Of a stretch of DNA of 64,000 bases, positions 36,270-49,244 are shown in pieces. This DNA is from Rotaria sp. Silwood1 (taxonomy: Eukaryota; Rotifera; Eurotatoria; Philodinida; Philodinidae). A program made the translations under genes and the position numbers. The notes under the pieces are model-generated. The model ran no database searches. It saw only the letters and a program-made list of their open reading frames with translations, and was not told where the DNA came from. The DNA is taken from contig CAJNOP010000217.1 in NCBI GenBank assembly GCA_905250075.1, positions 140,037 to 204,036 of the forward strand. Direction: 5' to 3'. The stretch's first letter is position 1, and every line of letters starts with the position of its first letter.

Positions 36270-36795
36270 CCTAAGTACTCTGCAGATATAGAGCTGAGGC
36301 ATCCTAGGTAGTTCTGAGATATAGTACTCCAGAGACCATAAATACCATACTAATATAGGACTTGAGGTGCCCTACATAACCCCTCATGTAGTACTTGAGG
36401 GACCCTAGATACCCTCCTAGTATAGGGCATGAGGAACTCTGGGTACCTTGCTGATATAGGACTTCACGTAAAAAAGTTACTATGTGGCTGTCGTCTTTTT
36501 CATAAAAAGTTCGAAATTATACGTTAATGAGTTAATTAACTGTAAATTAACGGTTTACTCACAACCGTTAACCGTTAATATTAACGTTAACGGTTTCCGT
36601 TAACCGTTAATATTAACGTTAACGGTTTCCGTTAACCGTTAATATTAACGTTAACGGTTTTTAGTTAACGTTAAAATTAACGTTAACGGTTTTTGTTAAC
36701 CGTTAATATTAACGAATAAACGTTTATAGGAAAACCGTTAACCGTTAATATTAACGTTAACGATTTTCGTTAACGTTAATTTTAAATAAACGTAA
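36270..36795. repeat. Right inverted end: minisatellite, conserved block and GTTAAC array
   Basis: Reverse complement of the left end: minisatellite units (36270-36455), the conserved block (36456-36521) and the AACCGTTAAC array (36522-36795). The GTTAAC array differs from the left in unit number and order. Confidence 0.88.
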
Positions 36796-36809
36796 ATGTA
36801 CCACCCCTA

Positions 36810-36817
36810 ATCGCAAT
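36810..36817. repeat. Target-site duplication, right (ATCGCAAT)
   Basis: Exact partner of 28937-28944. Confidence 0.9.
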
Positions 36818-39800
36818 TCTTTATTTATCTTTCTTTATTTTCAAATTATCACAATAGTTCTCACAATCAACTCCTTCTACAGATAATAATTATTCATTAA
36901 CTATTTTCATCAACTCATGATGACTTCTCTTTCATATATCAATATATATAGCAGTATTTTTTGCAGAGATAATACTTTATAAATGAATTGTGAGATGTTA
37001 TGTGTATAGTCTCAAATACAAAGGCAAACATGTGTTTCTTCGTATGAAATACATCGGTCACAGTTCTTTCGTTTTAGAAGTATCACAATGGATTTTGACA
37101 TAGACTGATTGAATTATATATTATTCTGACATTAAATGAAAAAGTTCCTATATGTTATATTTGAAACGAAACAATCAAGTTTTCTTGTACATAAATCAGA
37201 AATCAGAATGTATTATTACTAGTAGTCGAGTATTTCTATTTTTACAGATTGTTCGAATTGATATGCTGATCTCCTTGTATGATTGTTTTTTTTTAACCGT
37301 AAATTTATATTTACATCTGACTTCCATGGATATCCTCAATGTTTTCAATTGGTTATTCATTTTACAATATCTACGAGTTGAAAGACAGAAAAATTTCTTT
37401 GTAAGCTGTTGAGAAACTCTTAATAAGGCTATGGGATAAGACGAATTCTGTTCGAAAAAAACACGAATCAATTATATATGTGTCGAAAATACTTTGTAGT
37501 ACTAGTTTTCATAAGCACACATTTCTACTTGAATATAAATGTGAGAACAAAAAATATCATATATACAATATTTGTTTCATTTTGGCCACTATTTTATTTG
37601 GCTGTAACAATTCAATTTGTATTTTTCCATTATGTTCATATTTCGTCGCTATTTAAATTCACGAGTATCTTAATCAATATGAACTAAAGTTAATGCAGCT
37701 GTACGTAATATTAACTAGATGTATTCATTGATATCCAACAATTATGTTAAAAGAACAATTATCGTATGATCTTAGCCTTAGTGAATATTTGAATAACACA
37801 GAGTCCAACGTTAAATTAAGGCAGTTTTTACTTTTGCATTCTCCATCTACTTTAATATAATGAAGTCAAGTGTTTCTCTCTTGATGTTACTGCAAATAAA
37901 AAGAACGCAAAAATACTATTCTAAATTGCTGATATTGCATTATCAGCATTAGAAAAGTAAATTGAAGTTATATATGACTCAGAAAACAAACAGGACAGCA
38001 ATATTTCGTTTTATTGTTGTCGTCCATACTTTCTTGAAGTTATGAGTATTACTATTTTTAGATTCACGGATGGTTCATATGATGTGTTAGATGTGTTTTC
38101 GAGAAAATTCATGAAAGAAACACAGAAAACATTTACAGTTGATTGAGAACGACGGTGAAAACACACAAATGAAATTATACTTAAATATCGATGTCTATTG
38201 GAAGATATGTAGAATCTACTGTTAAATTCATTATACTAATAAAAGATTCTATCTGAATAATTAGGAAACTAATTTAGTATTTTGGATGTTAGTCTAAACA
38301 TGAGATCAATTGACTAATCGTTCTATTAGATTAAGGAATCTTGAAGATTTGCTTGTTTCATAAAACGAGAAATCATTCAGGTATGTTTTAGTTTTTATTT
38401 AGATATTACATTATATATTCTGCTACAATAAATATTGGTGGCAACCCTATGATCATAATCTGCTGTTAACTAAAAATTGTCTATAAATTTTCTGTCTGAT
38501 AATAATACAGAGAAGAACATACGACAGTTATTATCGTTACGTAGCACTTTTTAGTTAGCATGTGTCATTACTGATTAATAGTTGTGAGCTACGTGGATCC
38601 ATGCTCTTATCGATGTGTCACTGATAACGCAGATATAGCATTCGCTTGTTAACTTACTTGTTGATATAAAGAATATTTATACGAGAAACTATAAAAAAAT
38701 AATACTCTATGAGTTTCAGCGACGATGTCCTCCAAGCTTTTCCTAAAGCAGTTACTTTGGTATATTATAGAAAGAAATTTTCCCTTCCTTTCTCCCTTTA
38801 ACTCTATCCGACGTCAAATGCATTATTTTGATGGAACATTTCTCGTGATGATTTATTGTGGGACTTATTTCTTTTTTTTTCCCAACTAAATAAAGATCAT
38901 TCATGATAATTGAAAATATGATTTTGTCCTTTGCTATTCTTTCTATTCCGATAACACGTGGAGAGAAATAAATTCTGTCTTCCGCTTCTCATAGCGACAT
39001 ATAAAAATATTTCAGTAAATAACTACTTTTTTCTATTGCGTTTTTGCAAATAAAATATTCATTTCTTTTTTCTTTTGAAAACTAAAACTTCATCAATTAA
39101 ACTCAGATAAAATTTCATGCTGATTTACTACGGAAGAAAATATATCTGATGCATATCCAAATAAAATATTCTACATGTTTTATATATTTCTTTCAACTAT
39201 TTTTACAAAGAGTTGTATCGTATCTTAAGTCAATTTCAATATTATAGCGTGTAATTTTCTGAAATCTTTGATTTAATATTACAATCAAATTATATCTTTT
39301 TCAGTATATATATTTTCTTCATACAATACTTTCTTCTAATACTCAAAACCTAATTCTAAAATGTTTGTTAAAATAATTCAACAATAACAATTATGTTTCA
39401 ATGCAATTTTCTAGCTACCCTAGAACAATGCCTAATAGATTAATGTTCATCATGAAAAAATTATTTATTATTGACGAAAATTTTCCTGTAGACAAAAAGA
39501 AATCTCTTTGCATTACAATAGGACTCGAAATTCTACTATAAATTTATTGTATCGAGATTCTACTTAGTGAAAAATCTAATTTCAGCTTATAAGAACAAAA
39601 ATGTCTTCGTTAATTTCTTCGTGACATTGTTGTACTTTACCAAGCTGATTATTGCTAGAGAGAAAGTTGGAGTTATTTTTTTTATTCTTGGAATTTTCCA
39701 ACCATTAAGCATATTTTATCTTCCTTGTTAGTGCCATTCTTCTGGTCTCATAGTGTCACAGAAGAGATAGGCTATTTCAAGAAAAGTTTTCACTCATCTA

Positions 39801-41933
39801 TTCAGTGTAGAGAAATGAATATTTAATATTGGTTATTGTGAGTATGAACTATTCTTTCTTACTATCAACTGTTGATCGAAGATTTGACTATACACTAACG
39901 AATATTCCATGAACAAATTAATCATTTAAAGTTCTCTTTTCATCAAATTCGCTCTTCTTTGATGATGAAGATATGGATGATGAGAACGATGCCGTTGTTT
40001 CAATTACAAGCACTCTTTGTGCTCACATTCTATTAGAGATGTCCATCGTATCGATGAGGGCTATTCTTTTTAACAATCATTGTGGTACGGTATAGGTGTA
40101 GAAGATACTTTAACGATACTATTACGGCAGCGGCACAATGACAGTAGCTCTTGTTCTGAAGAACATTGAAAAACCTGCATGAATTTTCAAAGAGCTTCAG
40201 TGTTTGCAAATACAACACTATGAGACCCGATGAAGTTCAAGGATTGATAACAATAGTTCTAGTGCAGTACAATCACAGTAGTAAAATTTGAAGCATTGCA
40301 GTGAGAAGTTTAAGAAAAATAATTCTGACACTTGAAATGGGTATTAGTTGTCTTTACAAGTACGTAGCTTTTTGACTACATCATAGCCTTTCTGCTCGAT
40401 TTCTCGAATTAGAGAAGACATAGGATAAACGGAAATCTCTTAGGTTATTCAACGTTCCCGTCACTCATGTTTCTTTTTTTAAAGAAGTACGCACATTTTG
40501 TCATTTCAACAAAACAGTCTACTAGATTTGCATTACTGATAAATAATTTGTTTTTTTTTTCCACAATACTTTATTATTAATTCCATCTTTTTGGGTTGGG
40601 AAATGGCTTCACAAAACTTGACAGCACCATTAATTTTTAGCTTTACATATCATATATGAACCAAGTTGAACTCGTAAACAAATAAGTTTCGATGAAAAAT
40701 TTTTGCTTAAAAAGCATAAGCTTAAAGATTGTTTCTTTATACTAGTGGAAAGTTGCCAAGATAAAGTAGATTGCAATTAAGAACACTCATGAATTGTACA
40801 ACTTTCTACATTTAGCTGCATGTAAACAGCATGAAAGATTATGTTGTTCTACACCTCGCATTGTAGCGGTTTTTGATTTTCACCAATAATTAGAAGCCGC
40901 TATGACTTGTTGACTTGCATAATCGGGTTAAATGCGTGTTTGGGAACTTAGAAGTATAAATTCTTAAAGCACATATAGAGATTAGGCAAGTTCTGTTTCT
41001 CCACTGCAATATAGATGGCTCAGATTGTGGTTGAAAAGGACACTATGTTGTAGTCAGCTCTTTATATTGCAATCGTTCTTTCTCAGTATCAAAGAATAAT
41101 AGATTCATGAGTTTTTTGCTTTTATTTGTTAAAATACCCTCTTTTAAGTTAATATCAGACCTTCTTGTACAGGAATATCAAGTCACAGTATTCAAAATTT
41201 AAAATTCTAATGGCTAGAAAAAAAATTGTTTGTCTCAGTTCTTAAATATGTCTTAACATCGGATACACAAGCCGATGAGTCGTACAGATTTGAAATCATT
41301 AATAAAAATCAAATTCACCATATCATCAGGCGTAGAATAATATAATCTTTCATATTGTGTATGTTGTAAAAGACTTCTACGACGTGACAGATTTCTGATC
41401 TTATTGTACGAAATCTTCTACGATAAATTGAACCCAAACAGCTTGGACATATCAATCGAAAATGTTTGCTTCAACTATTAATAATTTTATTATGAAATAA
41501 GTTAAACTGTAGGCGCTTGTCGTAGTATAAATGAATCTATATAGTTCAATCATTTCTTAATAGAATTCTACTGAATTTAGATTGTGCTTATTGACATGCA
41601 TATGATGTTCATCAATGGCGACTCATTTAAAATCAAAACGTTCCTGAACGCATCAACAATGAATAAGGGGCCTGATCTAACAGTAGTAAATTGATTTATA
41701 TAGTTCGAACTCATCACTAGCGTCTATTTTGAAAAAATGAAATCCTTGTCGTATATTGATGCTAATGTTTGAATTCTAGATAGATAATTTATTACTTCTC
41801 TAGAATTTAAAGAATTATTTTAATCTGTTTACTTGTTTAAAAATTAACCTTTTTGTTAGCGGCTTGAACATTTTCTTTGATTTAAACTTTGACTTACATT
41901 CACTGTTCATTTCATGTTCATTAAATCAAGAAC
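36818..41933. other. Noncoding part of duplication copy 2
   Basis: Aligns in patches with 13.47-23.26 kb. No intact gene recognised; short frames (37152-37412, 37478-37687, 40033-40218) are not kept in the paralogous segment. Ghost coding fragments are at about 40790-40880 (plus) and 41253-41410 (minus). The empty site of the copy 1 hAT element is at 38653-38660. Confidence 0.5.
41253..41410 (-). pseudogene. Decayed coding fragment, inverted relative to copy 1
   Basis: Minus-strand reading RRRSLLQHTQYERLYYSTP, then DDMVNLIFINDFKSVRLIGL, ends at a stop. It parallels QYEKSLDFTPNDV..LIYTNDWKS at 20.15 kb. The DNA continuing past it (41229-41290, minus) matches 20528-20590, so the segment is locally inverted between the two copies. 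Confidence 0.45.
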
Positions 41934-43784
41934 ATGGTAGGCATCGATGCACGAAATAAACATAGTCTTGATAGGAAGTATATTTGTCCAGTGTGTTCAT
42001 TGATACTACGAGATCCTGTACAACTGACTAAGTGTGGCCATCGACAATGTCAAACATGTTTAAATGTTGAACAACAGTAAATTTCATCATCGATTTGAAG
42101 TATTATTATTCATTTTTCTTCTTCAAGAATGACGATTAAGTGTCGACGATGTCAATCAAAAACCTTACCAAGCGATGTAAGAAATATCTTTTCATAATTA
42201 TATTGAAAATAAATTCCTTTTGTATAGATGCTACTTGATCGAGGCTTCAAAATTGACATGAAATCACTACCCATTGATTGTTCTTTTTGTCAATGGACTG
42301 ATGTCTTAAGTAACTATCAAGTAATTTATGATATATTTATTTTATTTAAGAATCTATTGTCGTTTTCTTTTTAAGGAACATATTGATCAATCCCATTCAT
42401 ATCTCAGATGCGAATATTGTGACGAAGAGTTCAACTCAGTTAACAAATTCAATCAACATAAAGTCTTCGAATGTCAACAAATCATTGTTGATTGTATATT
42501 GAAAGACTTTGGTTGTCCTGGACGAGTATGAATATTCTGTAAATAAAGCTGACATCGGAATATGTATGTTCTTTAGATTATTCGTGCCAAAATACAAGAT
42601 CATTATTTGACTGAACAACATCAACATGCCATACTCAATGTTGTTCGGCAAATGTTATTACAATGGAACGACAGACAAATGGATATTGATCTTCCTCGAA
42701 CAACAACTGCAGAAGCCTATAATCCTGTTACAGCTCCAATGGAAGAGCTTCAGGAAATGCTCAATATCTTAATAACTGGTATCGAAACATTGACCAATGA
42801 TAACCAACGTCTAACCAATGAGTCCCTACAAATGCACATGACGCTTTCAACATTGACAGAAAAGCCATCGAAAGTTAAATTATTCATTGAAGAATCAAAT
42901 GCTTTTATAGAAGGAGTCAAACATAATCAAGCCATTCTTAATCAAGATTTTTCATCATTGCAAGAGAAAGTCAACGATTTGCAATATGTTTCATATGATG
43001 GAACGTTAGTTTGGAAAATAACAAAACTTCGAGAGAAAATGAGTAAGATGATCAATTACTTTTATGTTCAATGATAAAATAGAATATCTAATCGAAAAGA
43101 GAATTAAAGAATGACATATTATTCGGTTTCTATAATATGAGTAATCTGTTGATGAATTGATGAAATAAGTCATCGACGCTGCTGCTCCCTTGAATATGTT
43201 TAGACAAGTTTCTACTCTTCTTCACGTATTTATTTTTTGTTTAATTCCTAGTTGATGCACAGTCTGAAAGACAAACATCAATTTATTCTCCTCCATTTTA
43301 TTCATCTCCAAATGGATATAAAATGAGAGCTCGTCTTTACTTAAATGGTGATGGAAATGCTCGTCGTACACATTTGTCCCTTTTTTTTGTACTCATGCGA
43401 GGTTTAAATGATCCAATTCTCAAATTTCCATTCAACTATAAAGTTACATTTTGTTTGTACGATCAAACTCCTCAACAACGACATATTATCGATTCATTTC
43501 AACCAGATATTAAATCGAATAGTTTTCAGCGACCTCGATCGGATATGAATATAGCTAGTGGTATACCAAAATTTTTCCCATTGGAAATGATTCAACAGGA
43601 AGGAAATTCGTATGTCAGAGACGACACAATGTTTATCAAAATTATGGTTAATTTTGAAGAAACACCCAAAACATTATTACCCTATGCTTTAAGTCTCAAT
43701 CCAGGTCTACCCATGCATATTCAACAAGCAATGATCAAGCAAGAGGCTGAGCGAAGAACACAATTAAGAACTAACGAGCAATAG
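41934..43784 (+). CDS. TRAF-like RING / zinc-finger / coiled-coil / MATH protein, copy 2 (477 aa)
   Basis: Paralogue of the gene at 23262 with the same six-exon structure: 41934-42076, 42128-42176, 42228-42320, 42376-42525, 42577-43042 and 43252-43784, 1434 nt with a TAG stop. Exon 2 is one codon longer because the acceptor lies 3 bp upstream. All eight RING Cys/His ligands and the zinc-finger ligands are kept, as is the MATH core (KMRARLYLNGDG, KVTFCLYDQ). The last exon is strikingly similar to copy 1 (about 20 differences over about 480 bp by eye), while exon 5 and the introns are clearly more diverged. The C-terminal tail differs (RTQLRTNEQ against RSQPHSGEPMLIPQG). Both copies look functional. 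Role as cytoplasmic receptor adaptor or ubiquitin ligase is inferred from family. Confidence 0.92.
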
Positions 43785-44841
43785 TAGATATCTCAAGGAT
43801 AATCTACCATTTAATTTATCTAAAGTATTGAAGCAATAATTAAGAGCACCTTCTTTTCAAGTTATAAATTTATTTGCAAATTTATAATATAAACCAGATG
43901 TTATTTTAAGCTTTACATAGTTTTTGATAATCATGCAAAGCTTATCAATCTTCGGTAACAGATGAAGTCATTTCATTGTCTGATAACAGAAAATTGTACT
44001 CACAGGAAACTAAGTTTTAAAAAAATACTATTCAGATAGTTTTTCGAAAAATTTTTGAACCATTAATAAATAAATATAATTCGTTCGCCTTTATTTGAGG
44101 AAAAATACTGATTTCGGAACGAAATTTCTATACTTCTTTTCTGAAAAGAATGTAGGTTGTGGGTGTGGATATATATCAAGAGTAGTCACATCCACACTTC
44201 ACCCTCAGATGTTGTCGTATCGACTGTATGCATTTGTTTTGATATATCATTGCAAAAGAAAGTCTGGCGTTGTCAAGTCCCATGATTATGAAGTCCATAA
44301 GATTACTTTAACTTTTCAAACGGGAATCCGTGAGCTGGAAGATGTGATTTGATCTCATTATCTGCGTGGCCATTGAACTTGATACCATTAGATTTCTTTT
44401 CGCAACGATATATCAAAACAAATGTATAGAAACGATACCAAAAGATTTAGTCAAGGAAGTGATGAATTAATGAGATACTTGAACCATACATGCAACTTGA
44501 TGAGATCATTGGAACGAACACAATATCTCTGGAGAAATGGGTGCTGATCTGATACTCTTCTTGTGAACACACCGTTTATGTAATATTATCATAGGAGATA
44601 GCGAATTGTCTCTACTACAGTTCATCTACAGAAGACAGTATGTTCTATTGAGACTCTTTTTTTACTAGATCATTTTTGTTGCAATCTTTTAAAGACAATT
44701 CATTGAAGAATCTTGTCTTGAGTTAGACAATATGAAATGTATTTATTCAATGACAATTGTTCATGAATATATATGAAAAACTACAATCAGACTGCATTAT
44801 TTGAAAAGAATGTATAAAAACGTGTCAATGTCTTTGTTATT
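43785..44841. other. Intergenic region between convergent genes
   Basis: Contains the shared 3' anchor (43870-43950) and the G-rich hairpin at 44152-44206. The frame at 44095-44352 overlaps the hairpin and has no recognisable content. Confidence 0.5.
44152..44206 (+). repeat. G-rich hairpin with TATCAAGAGTAGTCA core
   Basis: GGTTGTGGGTGTGGAT, then the core at 44174-44188, then ATCCACACTTCACCC. Same family as 3775 and 54440. Confidence 0.75.
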
Positions 44842-47377
44842 CTAACAAATATTCGTAATAATGTTATATAAAGCAAGACTTGATCCCGAAGATAATTTGA
44901 GAATCATATTACCGAAATTATCGAATGCTATTCGTTGACTCGTATAATAATAATAATAGCCCCAAACTGTGGTATTGAAAATTGTGGTCAAATAAGTCGT
45001 TCCTGGAGCCCATCTTTGCAGAGTAGATCCAATAACGTATACACTTCCAGCACTGTCAACTGTTAAACCGTTACTTCCGTAATAATACATGCTGGATGAG
45101 CTAGTACTGAACAAATGTACACCATAACGGCTGCCTGCCAAGAACATCAATACTCGACTAAAATCAAGATTTATTATCAAGGAAACAATGAGAAATTTAT
45201 CTGTTATGCTGAATTTCAATTTCAAATAATATCCACAGTAAAAACAAGCAAATTAAACAATTTTCTATTTTTCAACAAGATCAAATAAAATATTGACTAC
45301 TCAAACTATTATTCATAGGTGATTTCTTACTTGTTTCCTGAATCTACAACAAATAAAGTACGATTGGCGTCAATGAAGATTCCTTGAGGACTGTTGAGTT
45401 GATCCAATTGTGATCCTGATGAATTTGTTGTGCCCGCTACCACTCTTACTTGAGGATCAGTTGGTGTTATATTGATAACAATGTGATACAATGAATCTGA
45501 ACAATAGATCGCATTTCTCCGATCAATAAATAGATCAGCACAACCACAAAATCCATATGGTGGTGTGCCGCAAGCAGTTTCTCCAAAGATAGTCGTACCG
45601 AATAATGAACTATTCGAATCATATTTTTGAATTCGATAGTATGTTGTAGATGGGTACACACTTGAATCAGTCTAAAAAAAAAGTCAAAATTCATTTGTAG
45701 AGTTTATTTTTTGAACATGAATGCATAGTGTGATGCTCGAAACTGATGACTATTATCATATTATTGAAACTAAAACCTTCAATTTTTTTCAATCAAAAAC
45801 TGTGGGTTTCAAGAGTTAAAAGAGGATTTTCATGAAAATACGTTCAAGTTTATGACTAGAAAGATAAAGTGTCTGAGCATAGTTCAGTTAATGAAAAAAA
45901 AAGATTGAAGTTCATAGCGCTTTAAACGATTGATCGATTGATGTATGATAAGTTGAATTTCTAACCGGTTTTGCTAGTGTCATCTCATGAAATAATCTCG
46001 TTTGACAGTTTTTTCCTAATGTTCACTTTACACTTCAACCGTAAGCTCTCAAATACTGATTTCTTTTTTCACCGATTATTAACTATAACGAGTCGATCAA
46101 ATAAGCCAAGTTTTGCCTTGAACATCTAACAATGAAAAGATTTATGCACAATACAAAATAAAAAATTTCGTCTGACATCTAGAATGAAAATCGAGTTTCT
46201 GAGATTTGTTTTGTACTTGTCTTCTGACGATAGATGTTTGCTTGTTTTTTGAGTACTTTGTAGCGCTGTCTCTTAGCTTTCATTCAAGACCAACTCCAAT
46301 ATTTACAGACGATCCGTTCGTGCTATGCATTGTTTTTAATCTCGTGATAGAGACAATGAAAGCATGATCGTGTTTCTGTTCTTTTTTAAGAAAAACGCCC
46401 ATGAGAGTGGATGAAAGTGGCAGTCAGCGATCTATTCTGAAAAGCCCGAGCGTCTACTATATGTTGGCTCAATAATGAACGTAAATGTAGCCTATATCTT
46501 CAGATCCCATTGATAAAAAATGCTCCATGATTGGTTTATTTCAAATAAAGAAATTTCCTTTTTACGCATCGGATTCACACGGTATCATAGAATTACATAT
46601 CGCGCAAATACATACTCGATATTCACACGTATAAACGGTGCCATTCGTGTCAACAGTCATGCGTTGAAATGCGTATGAACTAAAACTACCACTACCCATA
46701 AAAAAGGCTACATCCAAACCTCCTGGTGTATATTTAATGATATGATTCGCCGAACTATTCGCAACATAGATACTACCGCTGGCATCTACGAAATAATCAA
46801 CTATCATATTGTAGTACATATAGCTCGTTGAATTGAAGAGTGTTATATAATTTTGATTCCATGTAGCATTCGGACATAGACGAGTTTGTGTTGCGGAACC
46901 TTTAAAAGTGATCAAATGAAGTAAACAAAAAATGATAAATTTAAAAATAAATGTGTTTCATTACCTATGCCCGTTGAAGTAGATTGATCGCAAAGATTAG
47001 CCAATGCTAATGGCATACAAATAGGTACTGGACAACAACTATTAACAACACATGTCGTTAAATTCGATGCACAACGTGTGCCATTGATGCATGCATCGAA
47101 TAAACGGCATGTTCCTTGCGGTACACATATAGTTCCATTTGTTGAAGTACGTAATTTGTAACACGTTGGGATTGAAGAACAACCGCTACCAGAACTTACC
47201 GGCCATGTAAAACTATTGGTACATAATGGAACCGAACACGTGGCCTGATATTGTACCATTTGGCCTAATCAATTCGAAAATATTTAATGAAAATAAATAC
47301 GTAACGAACTGATACCGATTACCTTGCACTCGAACTGATGAACAGATGAAATATATGAAAAACAAGTTGAGTATCAT
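44842..47377 (-). CDS. Secreted Cys-rich / NHL-repeat protein (431 aa, five exons)
   Basis: Minus-strand exons, 5' to 3': 47377-47323, 47264-46965, 46899-46616, 45671-45331 and 45157-44842. All introns are GT-AG and phases match (1296 nt with TAG). Exon 1 encodes a signal peptide (MILNLFFIYFICSSVRVQ). Residues about 19-115 form a Cys-rich region with about 14 Cys (CSVPLC..CCPVPIC). Exons 3-5 hold NHL-like beta-propeller blades, with motifs such as YFVDASGSIYVANSSANHII, RMTVDTNGTVYTCEY, GIFIDANRTLFVVDSGNNRV and LTVDSAGSVYVIG. NHL propellers bind ligands or proteins; this one is probably extracellular. Intron 3 (944 bp) could hide another blade exon, but the phases already join. Related multi-copy NHL genes are common in bdelloids (recall). 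Confidence 0.88.
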
Positions 47378-49244
47378 TCTGGTTCGAAATGATTCATATC
47401 AAGACATGTTCGTCAATAAATATACGAGGCAAAACAATCGTTGATGATCATGATGCTTGATTTGACACTGTCTACTATATAACATAGTCGTTAAACATGA
47501 TGAAAGCCTGGCTTTTCTAGATGCACGACTTCATTCAATATTTTCGAAACATTTTTCCTCTAGTATATGAAAACAAGTATTGATAAATCGAGCGAACAAC
47601 TCAAGTATGTACGCTTGAAATGAAATTCAGAATTAGCTTTCGGACAAGTATAAGCTGAAATATGTGCATCATCAATGCACTAATTCATTCAAAATACAAG
47701 TAATTGACACCAATATCATGGCTGAAGTTTGTTCTGAGGTTTGTTTCGCTCGTCAATGACGTTGTTTTTGCTTTGTAGCAAGCTTTCGCCTAAAAAAATA
47801 GTCCGTTTCATCGAAAAACTATGGTCTGAAAAGTTATGTCCGAGTCTCTATAGTTCACAATTAAAATTTAGACTCAAGATATTCAGCTGCTCATGAATTA
47901 CTATAACATACAAGTTCAAAAAAAAAGATGCATCTGTGTAACAACGATTTTTCCTCCAGATATTATGATAAATCGCTCTGGCCAATCGTGAGGGAATCAT
48001 TTTTTTTAGTTTGTTTTTTTTCAGTAGATTAATGAGATAAAGCCGGCAACGGCTAAAATTTTTAATAGTCATCAAAGCCAGATGGTCCTACAAATCGTTC
48101 ATTTAATCATTAGAATTATATGTTCCCTCGTCAAATACTTTTGAAAGTAAACTACATGACGATAACAAGTCGATTATGAGTTATAACTGGAGCAGGCGTT
48201 TATCTGCATTCGTTTGTCAAATATCAAATCATATACGTGACTACATGGGTCTTTCTCTTCTGTTTTCAACACATATATTCTATCTATATTGAAAGCAAAA
48301 TCTATGAAGTAGTATAATCAATGGTATTAATCATGAGTTTCATAGTCATATTTATCTGAATTCAGTCAGTATCTCAAGGGACACCTACTCTTTCAATTAC
48401 CAGAGAAAAGCCTGTGTCTTCCATGGTATTTTCGTGACAGAAACACTCTAAAAAAATTTGGTCATCTTTTCAAATGTAAGTAACTTGATTAGGAAATGAT
48501 AAAAGCTAAATAGATTTTCATGGCTAATGGCAACAGTTATTGTGCAATTATACGATGCTTAGGTTTTTGGATAAGTAATATTTCTTTATATAAAAAATTT
48601 AGAAAACTAAAACTTACGATTGGCATACGTGTTTAGTATTTCTCAGATGCATCTCTGTACCTTAGAGGTATCTCCAGGGGAAAAAAGTTATTCTTTGTGA
48701 ATGTGAGTATACACATTATTTTTCTTCTACATTTACACTCCACATCAGTAAATAGAACACTGTGCAACGAATTCTCAAAATAAGCATAATGTTTCAAGCT
48801 TTCGTTGAATTCGTTCGGATTCTTTTTGTCGCCAATGGCCTACTGGGTGTATCTCTGCGTATTACCTATTGAAAAACGAACACTTCTAGCAATAACAAAT
48901 TATTTTCGATCAGCATAAACACACAAAAAATTCTTCTCTAAGGTTCAACCTGTAGAATCGATCGTTGATGTCTTTCCTAGAATCAATGGCTCTGTTTTCT
49001 GACAAAAAAGAAACAACACGAGCGCATAATTTCTTCTCGATAGAAAAAGCAAAATTGTTTTTTGTTAAATTTACTGGTGGCATTGCATGCTTGATTTTGC
49101 ACTCGAATACACAAACATAGAGAAAGTTATGATCGAATAATGCATGGAAGAAGGATTCAACTTAATCCGCGATTAATTGCTTATCGAATAGAAAATCAAT
49201 ACGGGTATAAAAATAAAGCCATCTGAGTAAAGACCAATAACAGT
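47378..49244. other. Intergenic, no gene seen
   Basis: This 1.9-kb gap separates two divergent genes. Only short frames with no protein features (for example 47848-48075 minus) are found. Confidence 0.5.

Larger units (their letters stand above)
28945..36809. mobile_element. 7,865-bp composite element with hAT-type ends
   Basis: Ends TAGGGGTGGACCATTTA (left) and TAGGGGTGGTACATTTA (right, reverse complement) are flanked by the exact 8-bp duplication ATCGCAAT. The TARGGGTGG-type end and 8-bp duplication fit the hAT superfamily. The inverted ends are long, about 430 bp (28945-29380 against 36365-36809), and nearly identical apart from array length. They consist of a GTTAAC-rich array, then a conserved block, then a 30-odd-bp minisatellite. 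No transposase frame is recognisable inside; the interior is mostly other non-autonomous elements and repeats, so mobilisation would need a transposase in trans. Confidence 0.88.
28675..43950 (+). repeat. Segmental duplication, copy 2
   Basis: Direct-orientation paralogue of 13220-27905, interrupted by the 7.87-kb element at 28945-36809. A sub-segment at about 41150-41410 is inverted relative to copy 1: the reverse complement of 41229-41290 matches 20528-20590. It ends just after the TRAF-like gene at the shared ATGCAAAGCTTATC block. Confidence 0.8.
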
